Source of the DNA: a virus
IMG/VR virus record: IMGVR_UViG_3300050821_007486
Span: 1 to 48,814 of that record
DNA length: 48,814 bases
Strand: one strand, 5' to 3'
In this document: positions 13,797 through 21,280 of the stretch, piece after piece
Position numbering within the stretch: the stretch's first letter is position 1
Layout of the letters: every line of letters begins with the position of its first letter
Made by a program: the position numbers and the translations under genes
The notes under the pieces: model-generated
Seen by the model: the letters and a program-made list of their open reading frames with translations, nothing else
What the model was told of the DNA's origin: nothing
The model's database searches: none

Positions 13797-14192
13797 TTAC
13801 TTGGGAACAATATCGCCTTTAGCGATGACTTGCTCCGTTCGTGGGCGATAACGCTTACCTGGTTTGTTATTTATAACATCTTGTGGAACCATTTCTCCCT
13901 TATTCTTGCCTGATCTCAATTTTACTTCTTTGACTATTGTTATATCGTAATTTTGATCTATCTTTAATTCGTTCTTAGTTGGAATTACATGACTCTTGCC
14001 TTGTATGAGCCATTTAATCTTATGCTTCAACTTTCGTCTAATTCCGATCGTTGTGATGTGCATCGTTTTGTGTTTTTCTTTTTCTTGACCTGGTGCCATT
14101 TTCTGTTGCACCGGCAAATGGGCTAAACTCTTCTGGAGCGCCACTTCTTCGCGACGCTTTTTATGGAATTTAGCTTTTCTGTTAGCTGACAT
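13797..14192 (-). CDS. Basic protein, first main gene of the leftward cluster
   Basis: 131 aa from the ATG at 14192 (GAAAGGAG upstream). The frame is open to 14291, but that extension crosses a perfect hairpin and lacks a ribosome site. Highly basic throughout, with a C-terminal strand-rich part (YDITIVKEVKLRSG). No domain recognised. It sits about 565 nt downstream of the cluster promoter. Confidence 0.65.
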   Translation of the reverse strand: MSANRKAKFHKKRREEVALQKSLAHLPVQQKMAPGQEKEKHKTMHITTIGIRRKLKHKIKWLIQGKSHVIPTKNELKIDQNYDITIVKEVKLRSGKNKGEMVPQDVINNKPGKRYRPRTEQVIAKGDIVPK

Positions 14193-14225
14193 TTTAATCT
14201 CCTTTCTGGCTAAATTGCCTAAGAG

Positions 14226-14258
14226 GGAAGTGGCGCTAAATACTGATGCGCCACTTCC
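14226..14258 (-). promoter_or_regulatory. Perfect 11-bp hairpin between leader peptide and first gene
   Basis: GGAAGTGGCGC/GCGCCACTTCC with an 11-nt loop. On the plus strand five T follow (14259-14263), so it could terminate stray rightward transcription; leftward it overlaps the end of the 22-aa ORF and precedes the ribosome site of the next gene. Confidence 0.75.
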
Positions 14259-14304
14259 TTTTTGCATAAGATTTATTTTGGGAAAGCACAACGGGCGTAC
14301 TCAT
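14236..14304 (-). CDS. Putative leader peptide, 22 aa
   Basis: A mini-ORF starting MSTPVVLSQNKS with a near-ideal ribosome site (AGGAGG, 6 nt from the ATG), ending inside the 11-bp hairpin. Position and strength of the site suggest real translation. It could be a regulatory leader peptide or simply a tiny gene; no homology recognised. Confidence 0.45.
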   Translation of the reverse strand: MSTPVVLSQNKSYAKRKWRISI

Positions 14305-14757
14305 ATATCCCTCCTGCCCTATAGCGATTTAACGCTCTCTAAAGCTGGGATTCGTATATTTTCCACTTTTCCTCTTTCTTGGCCCTTCCTACATGCGAGA
14401 ATTGAGCCATCCGACAATCTTATGTGGTCGGTTGCGAACACCTTGGGGATATTACTATTGCTATCTGGCTTGTTTCGAGCAGGACAGGAAAGGTAAGGAA
14501 TTGGCGAGATTTACCCCTACTATTATGGGTTTTTGTACTTCCCCTAGGCTCTCCGTAATATTGGGAAGTTCCCTTATTGCATAGAAAGGCGCTTATGGCT
14601 GACCTTAACGTCCGATAGCGAATACCTTGCGGCGATCCGCGATTTAGTCTGATTTAATTTGCGGGCCTTGTGGAAGGAACCCTAAACAACTTTCCCTCGG
14701 CACTCTGACTGCCTCGGAGAGGGACCTGACGGCCCTTAGGAGAGGAAACACTCTCCC
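14305..14757 (-). promoter_or_regulatory. Long untranslated leader of the leftward cluster
   Basis: About 450 nt between promoter and first ribosome site without a convincing ORF. It contains GGAGAG/CTCTCC and TCCCTC/GAGGGA stems near the 5' end (about 14690-14755) and two copies of a 22-nt degenerate repeat, at 14427-14448 and 14610-14632, sharing GTC, GCGAA and ACCTTG blocks (plus-strand sense). I found no tRNA here. Confidence 0.6.
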
Positions 14758-14764
14758 TATATGC

Positions 14765-14793
14765 ACTGTAGCACGATACAGGCAGGAAGGCAA
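14765..14793 (-). promoter_or_regulatory. Promoter of the leftward early cluster
   Basis: Minus strand: -35 TTGCCT (14788-14793), 17-nt spacer ending TGC, -10 TACAGT (14765-14770). Same family as the other four promoters. Confidence 0.8.
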
Positions 14794-14843
14794 GTTGGTG
14801 TTTGTTCCCGTTTTGTTCTATATTGCTTGAGAGGAGGTTTGAG

Positions 14844-14906
14844 ATGAATAATGGCCCAAAAGGATGGAGAAATTATGAGCGTTATGATGCGCCCAGGCTC
14901 ACATGA
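14844..14906 (+). CDS. Possible 20-aa micropeptide, divergent from the early promoter
   Basis: ATG with GAGGAGG 6 nt upstream; the peptide starts MNNGPKGWRNYERYD. A weak promoter-like pair (TTGGTG and TATATT, about 18 nt apart, 14795-14824) lies just ahead. Its stop overlaps another ATG (TGATG) opening a short frame antisense to the terminase gene. Low confidence. Confidence 0.3.
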   Translation: MNNGPKGWRNYERYDAPRLT

Positions 14907-14950
14907 TGCGCCCTACCATCATGGCCCATCGTCTAATTCATGAATTCAAT

Positions 14951-15604
14951 TTACTTGACTGGCCGTGCTATGCGAGCTTTATTCTCTATATCTGCAATTT
15001 GTTTCTCAAGCTCGTCTGCTGAGAAGTTTTGTGGGTCAAACTCATCTTCATTCTTAGTAATAAGTGTGGATGTCTCACCCCATTTCTGAGGTTTGCCAGC
15101 CTTCAGATGCTTAAAGCGCACATCAACGCGCAGTTTAGCTCTGGATATCACCTCAGCGTCCAGCACGCGCTTTGTTGCGCCACGTGCAGTGGGAACGTCT
15201 TTGTAGTCACGATCCATATCATCTGCAATTTGTATTACCTGCTCCTCAAATATAGCTAAACGATCAAGTACGGACTGATTGTATAGTTGCTGAAACTCTG
15301 GCTGGTCACGCAACCATGCGTTACAACGGCGTATATTCGGCATATGTGGCTCATTACATATATTGATGAGCAATTCACCAGATGATATGCGCTCACATAT
15401 TTCATTTGCTTTATCGTCGTCAAATGGCATTGCAGCTTTAATTGGCGCTAGCCGCCTTTTCTCCTCAGCCGCATTGATGCGCTCCAGCTCAGCGCGCTCT
15501 TTCTCCAGACGTATGCGCTGGCGATTCTCGCGCTGCATCTGCTCAAACTCTTCAGAGCTGAGAATACGTTTCTCACCAGGCTCTAGGCCAAAGATATTAT
15601 CCAT
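14951..15604 (-). CDS. terS: Terminase small subunit
   Basis: 217 aa. The middle has the layout of small-terminase proteins: a helix-turn-helix-like start (EICERISSGELLINICNE), the hallmark AWLRDQPEFQQLYNQS, a helix with EEQVIQIADDMDRD, and a C-terminal ISRAKLRVDVRFKHLKAGKPQKWGE. An N-terminal charged coiled coil (about 20-55) may help oligomerise. It would recognise the packaging site and recruit the large subunit (23674-25179). Unusually, it is on the opposite strand and about 8 kb away from that gene. Overlaps the upstream gene by 8 nt. Confidence 0.8.
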   Translation of the reverse strand: MDNIFGLEPGEKRILSSEEFEQMQRENRQRIRLEKERAELERINAAEEKRRLAPIKAAMPFDDDKANEICERISSGELLINICNEPHMPNIRRCNAWLRDQPEFQQLYNQSVLDRLAIFEEQVIQIADDMDRDYKDVPTARGATKRVLDAEVISRAKLRVDVRFKHLKAGKPQKWGETSTLITKNEDEFDPQNFSADELEKQIADIENKARIARPVK

Positions 15605-15860
15605 CTTGCTGCGCCCTCAGTCTCTTCAGCTTTTCATATAATAGCGCCCGTCTTCTCATCTCAATACTGATTATGTATCTATGTAATAATGAATCATTCT
15701 TTGTTGTCAATATTTGTAGTATATGACGTCTCAGCTTATTGGATTTTGTGTATTTGTTTATTGGTTGTGGTTCATTAGTTGCGAATTTTTGTACTTGGGC
15801 GTTGGCCCAGATGCGCCTGGCACGCTCACGTGCTGTCTCTTTGGATGTGCCATCATGCAT
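15597..15860 (-). CDS. Basic hypothetical protein, possibly leaderless
   Basis: 87 aa, Arg/Lys-rich (KETARERARRIW, IEMRRRALLYEKLKRLRAQQ), co-transcribed with the terminase small subunit. The -10 box ends 7 nt before the ATG at 15860, so transcription should begin at or within a few nt of the start codon, leaving no room for a ribosome site. No domain recognised. Confidence 0.6.
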   Translation of the reverse strand: MHDGTSKETARERARRIWANAQVQKFATNEPQPINKYTKSNKLRRHILQILTTKNDSLLHRYIISIEMRRRALLYEKLKRLRAQQDG

Positions 15861-15867
15861 GAATCAC

Positions 15868-15896
15868 ACGATAGCATAGATCGGGCATGAAGGCAA
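15868..15896 (-). promoter_or_regulatory. Leftward promoter of the terminase small subunit pair
   Basis: Minus strand: -35 TTGCCT (15891-15896), 17-nt spacer ending TGC, -10 TATCGT (15868-15873). Divergent from the promoter at 15959-15987. Confidence 0.75.
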
Positions 15897-15919
15897 GCTC
15901 TTTAGTTACATTTCATTTG

Positions 15920-15929
15920 TGTACATTGA
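15920..15929. promoter_or_regulatory. TGTACATTGA motif between divergent promoters
   Basis: Ten-base motif also present beside the promoters at 18-46 (site 4-13) and 23056-23084 (site 23103-23112). Location between two -35 boxes makes it a candidate operator or activator site. Confidence 0.5.
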
Positions 15930-15958
15930 AAAGGCATAGGTCAAAATAAATTAGGCAT

Positions 15959-15987
15959 TTGCCTTCCTGCCTTAAAAATGCTATGAT
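15959..15987 (+). promoter_or_regulatory. Rightward promoter of the helicase unit
   Basis: -35 TTGCCT (15959-15964), 17-nt spacer ending TGC, -10 TATGAT (15982-15987). The first ribosome site (AGAAGAGG) begins 13 nt after the -10. Confidence 0.85.
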
Positions 15988-16014
15988 TTCAACACAATTG
16001 AGAAGAGGTAGCAT

Positions 16015-16182
16015 ATGTCTAATGTTCCACATAGAGATTTGTTTTCTCCAATAGAAAAGCCAAAACGTGGACCAAACAAGCGGCGCCCACTCAAATGGAC
16101 TGTGCCCAAAAAGATGGGCTGGAAGGATGTTCATGGCTCATGGGCCGTGGCCAATGGTATTGTCAAAATAGACAAAGAATAA
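16015..16182 (+). CDS. Small basic protein, 55 aa
   Basis: First gene after the 15959 promoter, with AGAAGAGG before its ATG. Starts MSNVPHRDLFSP and has a basic core (KPKRGPNKRRPLKW). No family recognised; position just ahead of the helicase suggests a replication-related or DNA-binding accessory. Confidence 0.65.
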   Translation: MSNVPHRDLFSPIEKPKRGPNKRRPLKWTVPKKMGWKDVHGSWAVANGIVKIDKE

Positions 16183-16211
16183 TCCAACAATAAAAATATG
16201 GAAGCGCCACC

Positions 16212-17765
16212 ATGCCTGATAATCGAGATGATGAATATCCAACACCAGAAGAATCAGAAGCCAATAGAAAAAAGGTTGAGGAATCATTAAAAGGCAGCAA
16301 TATTGTGAAACTTGTTGAGAAGCCAAAAATTGAGGAATCAAATGATATACCAGCTTATGTACGTGATTTAAATAGATTTTATGCCACAGTATGGCACGGT
16401 GTCAAATATAAAGTAATAGATGAATCTATTCCAGGTAAAGTAAAATTTGTTGAAGTTAATGAATTTATTCGCAGTATGGCTGATGATAAAGTTACAATAT
16501 ATCACACGTTGCCATCTGGTGAGACTAAATCCAAAAATGAGCCCAAATCTAAATTGTGGCTTGAACATTTAAAGCACAGAAAATATCAACAAGTTGTATT
16601 TGATCCTTCTAAACTAGTTATCACTCCACAACTATCTGGTGGTGATTATAACATGTGGCCCGGCTTCCCTGTAGCGCCACAGAAAGGCTCATGCATTCAA
16701 TTTCTACGATATGTCAAGAATATAGTATGCAAGGGTAACAAGGATCAATATAGATGGCTGATGGCATGGACAGCCCATATATTTCAGAAACCTTGGGAAA
16801 AACCAGAAACAGCAGTGGCTATTCAATCTGAGGAAGAAGGAACTGGTAAATCATTCTTTCCAGTAGTATTATCTGGTATAATGCATGAGAGCTCATATTT
16901 TCCAGCCTCAAACTCTAAAATGATAACAGGCGATTTCAACGGTCATTTGGAATATACCATATTATTACATGGTGAAGAAGCGTTTAGTGCTGAAAGCAAT
17001 AGAGATGATAGTATCATTAAAAATCTCATATCAGATATGATGATTCCCATAAATGCTAAGGGTGTTCAGGCCAAATTGGCTAAGAACTATGCCAGATTGA
17101 TGTTTACTGGTAATCCTCCACATATTGTTAAGGCTGGAAGATTTGCCAGACGTTTCTTGGTTCTTAAAATCTCAACGCAGCGCCTCCAAGATACATCATT
17201 TTACGGTAATCTATTGAAATATATGAAGAATGGTGGTTATGCAGCGCTCATGTATTATCTGATGCATTACCCAATTGATAAGTTCAATTTGCGTATTGCT
17301 ATTAAAACAGCTGGATTATTGGAACAAAAACTTGAGAGCCAAACTATTGATGAACGCTTTTGGTATACTCAATTATACGAGGGCCATTTATCTTATATTG
17401 GTACAAGTCAAGGTAAGTATTATGGTAATAATCAATTAGAATATCATGTCATTAAATATAAATTGTTCAGTCAATTTCAGCGATTTGCTGGTAGACGTGT
17501 TGAGAAGAGCAAATCAGACAGTGTAAGTTTCGGTATGCGATTTGCCAAATTCTTTCCGGTGATAGACGGACATGGTAAATTGCTTCGTGATCGAAATGAT
17601 GCGCCACTCAAATTTCTTAAGACTGATAAACATCAAGAAGTTCCATGTTATATTGTACCACCATTGTCTGTATGTCGTGCTATGTTTGATAATTATTTAG
17701 GGCAGAAATGTGATTGGCCTGATGATAATAATGAATGGGTAGAGAAACAATATGAAAATGGATAA
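16212..17765 (+). CDS. Superfamily-3/D5-like replicative helicase (DUF5906 type)
   Basis: 517 aa. The middle has DYNMWPGFPVAP (about 145-156), characteristic of DUF5906-type phage primase-helicases, a Walker A SEEEGTGKS (206-214, K213), an acidic Walker B-like LLHGEEA (251-257) and a sensor/arginine region around MFTGNPPHIVKAGRFARR. It would unwind DNA at the phage fork. No primase domain is present; the AEP primase is a separate gene at 66-1343. GGAAG precedes the ATG. A gene-free candidate origin follows directly. Confidence 0.8.
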   Translation: MPDNRDDEYPTPEESEANRKKVEESLKGSNIVKLVEKPKIEESNDIPAYVRDLNRFYATVWHGVKYKVIDESIPGKVKFVEVNEFIRSMADDKVTIYHTLPSGETKSKNEPKSKLWLEHLKHRKYQQVVFDPSKLVITPQLSGGDYNMWPGFPVAPQKGSCIQFLRYVKNIVCKGNKDQYRWLMAWTAHIFQKPWEKPETAVAIQSEEEGTGKSFFPVVLSGIMHESSYFPASNSKMITGDFNGHLEYTILLHGEEAFSAESNRDDSIIKNLISDMMIPINAKGVQAKLAKNYARLMFTGNPPHIVKAGRFARRFLVLKISTQRLQDTSFYGNLLKYMKNGGYAALMYYLMHYPIDKFNLRIAIKTAGLLEQKLESQTIDERFWYTQLYEGHLSYIGTSQGKYYGNNQLEYHVIKYKLFSQFQRFAGRRVEKSKSDSVSFGMRFAKFFPVIDGHGKLLRDRNDAPLKFLKTDKHQEVPCYIVPPLSVCRAMFDNYLGQKCDWPDDNNEWVEKQYENG

Positions 17766-17837
17766 TGATTGTGTGATGATAGGCGATATAGGCGGTGTTA
17801 TTTATGTTATAGTCATTATATTATAGGCTGTGTTTTA

Positions 17838-17863
17838 GATGTGAATTATCTATAATTCACATC
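17838..17863. repeat. 26-bp dyad (12-bp arms)
   Basis: GATGTGAATTAT/ATAATTCACATC separated by CT. It follows the helicase gene in AT-rich sequence; it could be an origin dyad or a weak terminator (no T-run). Confidence 0.75.
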
Positions 17864-18267
17864 AAATTATAAATGAAATACATAAATTGTACAAACCGGA
17901 CAACTTATTAGGATAGGGGGTAGGAGGAAATTTCCTAACGATTTCAATAGGTTGCCGGGCCACAATCAACCGGACAACTAGGTCTCAAGTCGGCCTATGG
18001 AAAAAACGGAAGCATAACGGGCGTGATATGATAGCAAAGATAGGCGAGTTGTATAAGCGCTTGTAATAGTTATGTATTATCCTCCTAACTATAGATAGTT
18101 AAGTAATAAAAGTTATCCGGTATCCAAACCACTTTGGTGGCGCTTCTTTCAGTCAGCGCTAAGCATACATTGGTACAAGAACAATGCAAGAACAAAACAT
18201 GAAATGCGAGAACAATCAGAGAACGTGGACCATGGCTTGTAATGGTGGATTCGGATTAACATAAATG

Positions 18268-18372
18268 GTATATCCTGGCTATTACAAAAAATCAGAACGA
18301 GTATATCCTGGCTATTACAAAAAATCAGAACGAGTATATCTTGGCTATTACAAAAAATCAGAACGAGTATAT
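18268..18372. repeat. Tandem 33-bp iteron-like repeats
   Basis: Three direct copies of a 33-bp unit beginning GTATATCCTGGCTATTAC (18268-18300, 18301-18333, 18334-18366), the third with one C-to-T change, then a 6-nt partial copy. No spacers, so not CRISPR. A length of three helical turns would place each copy on the same DNA face, as in iteron origins. Confidence 0.85.
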
Positions 18373-18860
18373 ACATAGGCCGAAGGTGGATATTGGCCTT
18401 GGTCTGGCCCCCATGAAATCATGGCCCAAGCACAAACCAAGAACGTGGCGCGCCCATGGTGAATGGTGGCCTTGGTGGTGGCGCAACATGAGAATGTGAA
18501 AACTTGGCCGCCCACCATGGTGGTGGCTCAGCCAGGCCCAGCCATCAGGCTGGACCACCATCAGCATGGACAACCCCAGGTTGTCCTCGACCAGTCAGAT
18601 TGGGCTGCCAGCTTGTCCCCGAGGGCGGTGGCCCTCAGCCATTTCGCTACGCGGAGCGCTTCCCCAAAATAGAAGCTCAGAACGATTTTCTCCAAAACCG
18701 AAAACGTTAACCCAATATTAAAAGTTTTTAACTTTTGCACTTTTAGCGATTCGTCTTACTTTCGCCGCAATCGGAGTGCAAACACATGTTCCCGGCGATA
18801 TCGTCGGGGCGGCGCTAGCTATGCCTAGGTCGCTTCTCTCGCGAAAAAAGGACTACGCAT

Positions 18861-19373
18861 ATGTTTAACTTTTCCTCGAAAATTTCCGCCGCTAAGGCCG
18901 CGCAACTCGCGGACAAGCGTTTGCGCGCGGAAGGCGCATACCTGCGTGCGGTAGGCGCGCAATTGTCGCCTAGCGAGATCCGCTTTGCGGGTAGCGCTAT
19001 GCAGGAAGGCAGTGCACGCGGCGCGATTGCTAATACCTTTTGTGCACAAGAGCCGGGCGGCTATACCTATGCCGCTATCGCCCGCGCGGCTGAAGTGTCG
19101 CTTGCCGATATGTCGAAAGTAAACCTCGACTATATCGCCCGCGCCTTTGCCTTTCGTGTCGATCTTGTCGGACTTGTTGTGTCTTACGACGAGGACGGAG
19201 TTATCGTGCGGCGCGCGACACATGCCGAGAAGGCAGAGGCCGTGCGGTATGCCGCTCGCATAACGGGCCGCAAGGCCGCAACGGTTGCTGAGGTCAGCGG
19301 CCTTGTGCTCGACAAACCCGCGCCGCGTAAGGCCGTTCCTGCGCTCCCTGCGCCTAGCAAGGAAGTTGCCTAA
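18861..19373 (+). CDS. GC-rich orphan gene, probable acquired cargo
   Basis: 170 aa, preceded by AAAAGGA and followed by its own palindrome and terminator. Codon use is strikingly GC-rich (many GCG, CGC, GCC) unlike all its neighbours. The protein is Ala-rich, with YTYAAIARAAEVSLADMSKV (about 68-87) that may be a helix-turn-helix, and a Pro/Ala-rich tail. No family recognised. Self-contained monocistron with different composition: a likely recent transfer (moron). Confidence 0.65.
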   Translation: MFNFSSKISAAKAAQLADKRLRAEGAYLRAVGAQLSPSEIRFAGSAMQEGSARGAIANTFCAQEPGGYTYAAIARAAEVSLADMSKVNLDYIARAFAFRVDLVGLVVSYDEDGVIVRRATHAEKAEAVRYAARITGRKAATVAEVSGLVLDKPAPRKAVPALPAPSKEVA

Positions 19374-19384
19374 CCTCTGCCCTA

Positions 19385-19406
19385 GGGAGGGCGATATCGC
19401 CCTCCC
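19385..19406. repeat. Perfect 22-bp palindrome
   Basis: Runs from GGGAGGGCGA through its exact complement, 12 nt after the stop of the GC-rich gene. Could be a hairpin acting with the terminator downstream, or a protein-binding palindrome. Confidence 0.8.
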
Positions 19407-19435
19407 TGCTTTTCCCGCATACCTGGCCCGCGTTT

Positions 19436-19460
19436 TACGCGGGCTTTTTTGCGTCTGCAA
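19436..19460 (+). terminator. Intrinsic terminator of the GC-rich gene
   Basis: GCCCGCG/CGCGGGC 7-bp stem, 5-nt loop, then TTTTTT. Confidence 0.9.
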
Positions 19461-19569
19461 ATTCACCTGTTTGAACGTGGGCGCCAGGCGTGAACCCCGC
19501 ACCGAATCCCACAAAATCTGGACCACGACAAATTATCTACGAACCATATACGTGGAACCATCCTACAGC

Positions 19570-19950
19570 CTAATGCACTGTTATGCACATGAACCTAGGA
19601 AGATTACATGGGGCGCACCAGCCACAGAACTGATGCCCTAAAGTCCCTGCCTGTGGGCAATTGCAGCGGTCGAGGTCATCATTGACTGGGGCGCGGCCGG
19701 TGCGTCTTTGGAATATCTCGGCAGTGATGGAAAATCTGGACTCCACTACCGCTAATGTGACATTAACATAATAGTTATCCAAAGCCCTCCAACTTCTATG
19801 GCTCTCCTCCCATTTGGCCCAATCACCTGATTCTTTCTCACGAGCAATGAGCTTAGCCATGTCTGCACGGACGATCTCTCTTTCGACATGATCCAATGGT
19901 CTTGGGTCCACGCCTGACCCTGGGCGCCTCAATTTATCATAGTCCACCAT
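19570..19950 (-). CDS. Cysteine-rich zinc-binding conserved phage protein
   Basis: 126 aa. The C-terminus holds CNCPQAGTLGHQFCGWC then CNLPRFMC (about 96-122), a multi-cysteine zinc site of a type I recall from phage hypothetical proteins. The N-terminal part is charged and helical. Excellent ribosome site AGGAGGTAGC. Last gene of the second leftward operon. Confidence 0.7.
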   Translation of the reverse strand: MVDYDKLRRPGSGVDPRPLDHVEREIVRADMAKLIAREKESGDWAKWEESHRSWRALDNYYVNVTLAVVESRFSITAEIFQRRTGRAPVNDDLDRCNCPQAGTLGHQFCGWCAPCNLPRFMCITVH

Positions 19951-19971
19951 CTGCTACCTCCTGAGCTAAAG

Positions 19972-20250
19972 TTAGAATATGGGCGCTACTATCATACGAC
20001 GCCATGCTTCAATAACCTGAAAGCAGTCATCGCACAGATAGTCCATTTCTTCCAACGGAATTCCTGGATGGAATTCATTGACCTCGTCCAATGCTTCCTG
20101 GTCTGACCAGCCTTTGTTATACACTTTCTGGCACTGGACACACCAGAACTCGTTAGCCTTTACTTTCGGTTTCACCCGACCCAGATAATCTACTGGCGCG
20201 TCACGGATGACCTGGAATGGGTCAGCTTTCACTTTTTCTTTTTTGCCCAA
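19972..20250 (-). CDS. Zinc-ribbon hypothetical protein
   Basis: 92 aa with CVQC (37-40) and CDDC (73-76). The TTG at 20250 is the only suitable start, 7 nt after GGAG. Overlaps the upstream gene by 22 nt. Function unknown. Confidence 0.6.
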   Translation of the reverse strand: MGKKEKVKADPFQVIRDAPVDYLGRVKPKVKANEFWCVQCQKVYNKGWSDQEALDEVNEFHPGIPLEEMDYLCDDCFQVIEAWRRMIVAPIF

Positions 20251-20564
20251 GATCCTTCTCCATGTTCTTTTTCATATTCAACGCGCGCCATACCTAAGCC
20301 TCTTATGAGGAATAATAGCTCAGGATGACCTGCCACTTCTTCCATTTCTTGATCTGTCAAATTACGTAGCTTGAGCCCATCACCAAAAGCCATTATATGA
20401 GAGCATTTTAAACAAATGCTGATGGCTCCAGGTTTTGGTGCTTCTTTGTGAGTTACACCTGAAGCAGTATCCATCTCATAACCACAGTTAGTACACATAC
20501 TTAGTGAAGCTACTTTATGGTCGTTCCAATCTATTTTAAATTTGCGCCTCTTTTGTTCTCCCAC
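20229..20564 (-). CDS. Zinc-ribbon conserved phage hypothetical
   Basis: 111 aa. CTNCGYEMDTASG (24-36) and CLKCSHIMAFGDG (51-63) form a zinc ribbon with the spacing and flanks (NLTDQEMEEV) of a common phage family. Function unknown. Starts at a GTG preceded by GGAGAAAG. Confidence 0.7.
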   Translation of the reverse strand: MGEQKRRKFKIDWNDHKVASLSMCTNCGYEMDTASGVTHKEAPKPGAISICLKCSHIMAFGDGLKLRNLTDQEMEEVAGHPELLFLIRGLGMARVEYEKEHGEGSWAKKKK

Positions 20565-20769
20565 GGTTCTTTCTCCATCGATGGACTGCTGCTGTTAAGT
20601 ACTCAACACTATATATTTCACAATCTTCAGCATAAGCTGATAGATCGCCAGCTAACTCATCATCAGTATAATCGTCAATATTATAGCCATTGGCCAAAGC
20701 TGCTTCTATGTTGTCAGCTACTATTTTGAAGAGCTTCTCATCTGAGTCTCGTAGTTCTTTCTCTAACAT
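20536..20769 (-). CDS. Hypothetical protein, 77 aa
   Basis: Acidic helical protein with a C-terminal VEYLTAAVHRWRKNRG basic helix. ATG overlaps the upstream stop (TGATG); an ATG one codon upstream is an equal alternative. No recognised function. Confidence 0.65.
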   Translation of the reverse strand: MLEKELRDSDEKLFKIVADNIEAALANGYNIDDYTDDELAGDLSAYAEDCEIYSVEYLTAAVHRWRKNRGRTKEAQI

Positions 20770-21086
20770 CATTCTTCTCCTAACGGCTTCTTGCCCAGCA
20801 ATCTGCGGTCATTATCACGCTGCTGTGGGGTGAGTGGTGGCGCGTCAAAGTGCTCCGCTTTATAGCCATTATCCACTAACCATCTAATGCTCTCAACAAG
20901 CATGGCATCCGTTGCATCTAGCCATTGAAGCCGTCCCTTATGAACAGCAGCTAATGGCACATCAAATTTCGCAGGTTCTGGATAATTCATACTTATCCAC
21001 CAAGCTTGGGCTTTTTCTAATGTGGGATTACGGAACAGATCATCACGCATAGCAAAATACTCTTTAAGGTCTTTTGGTTTGCTCAT
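20769..21086 (-). CDS. Conserved phage hypothetical protein
   Basis: 105 aa. Pattern of FDVPLAAVHKGRLQWLDATDAMLVESIRWLVDNGY is familiar from uncharacterised phage proteins. Helical; function unknown. Coupled by overlap on both sides. Confidence 0.65.
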   Translation of the reverse strand: MSKPKDLKEYFAMRDDLFRNPTLEKAQAWWISMNYPEPAKFDVPLAAVHKGRLQWLDATDAMLVESIRWLVDNGYKAEHFDAPPLTPQQRDNDRRLLGKKPLGEE

Positions 21087-21280
21087 TTTCTATCCTCTAG
21101 CTGGTCATTATTGAAGATATGAAGCATACCTTCGTACCCTGGGCCGTCAGCCTCAACCACATATCTGACCTGGCGCTTCAGGGTCCTGAATACAGCAACC
21201 ACGACTCCAGGATACTTATAGCCACTAGCCTTTTGGACCTTGGCGCCGACCCGGAATTTGATGATATCGTCATAGTTCAT
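21083..21280 (-). CDS. Small SH3-like conserved phage protein
   Basis: 65 aa from the ATG overlapping the upstream stop (TGATG). Strand-rich: FRVGAKVQKASGYKYPGVV, VRYVVEAD, MLHIFNNDQLE. Looks like a small beta-barrel often found among phage hypothetical proteins; no known function. Confidence 0.65.
   Translation of the reverse strand: MNYDDIIKFRVGAKVQKASGYKYPGVVVAVFRTLKRQVRYVVEADGPGYEGMLHIFNNDQLEDRK

Larger units (their letters stand above)
17766..18860 (+). other. Gene-free region, candidate replication origin
   Basis: About 1.1 kb without a credible ORF on either strand. The left half is AT-rich with a 26-bp dyad (17838-17863), a 16-nt dyad TAACTAT/ATAGTTA (18086-18101), and a directly repeated AACCGGACAACT (17894-17905 and 17968-17979). 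Next come three tandem 33-bp repeats (18268-18366). The right part, from about 18400, becomes GC-rich. Location next to the helicase gene supports an origin; function is inferred. Confidence 0.5.

Noticed and set aside
14215-14584. Rightward frames in the long leader
   Set aside because: No ribosome sites, opposite to the promoter, and they cover the inverted repeats.
14305-14757. tRNA genes in the leader
   Set aside because: Looked for T-arm consensus and cloverleaf pairing; only a poor partial match near 14350 was found.
18028-18056. Leftward promoter-like sequence (TTATAC, TATCAT)
   Set aside because: Lacks the TTGCCT box and has no gene downstream in that direction.
18268-18372. CRISPR-like repeat array
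   Set aside because: Repeats are directly adjacent with no spacers and only three copies.
18149-18710. Several frames of 60-75 aa on both strands
   Set aside because: One merely translates the 33-bp repeats; the others lie in low-complexity GC-rich DNA without ribosome sites.
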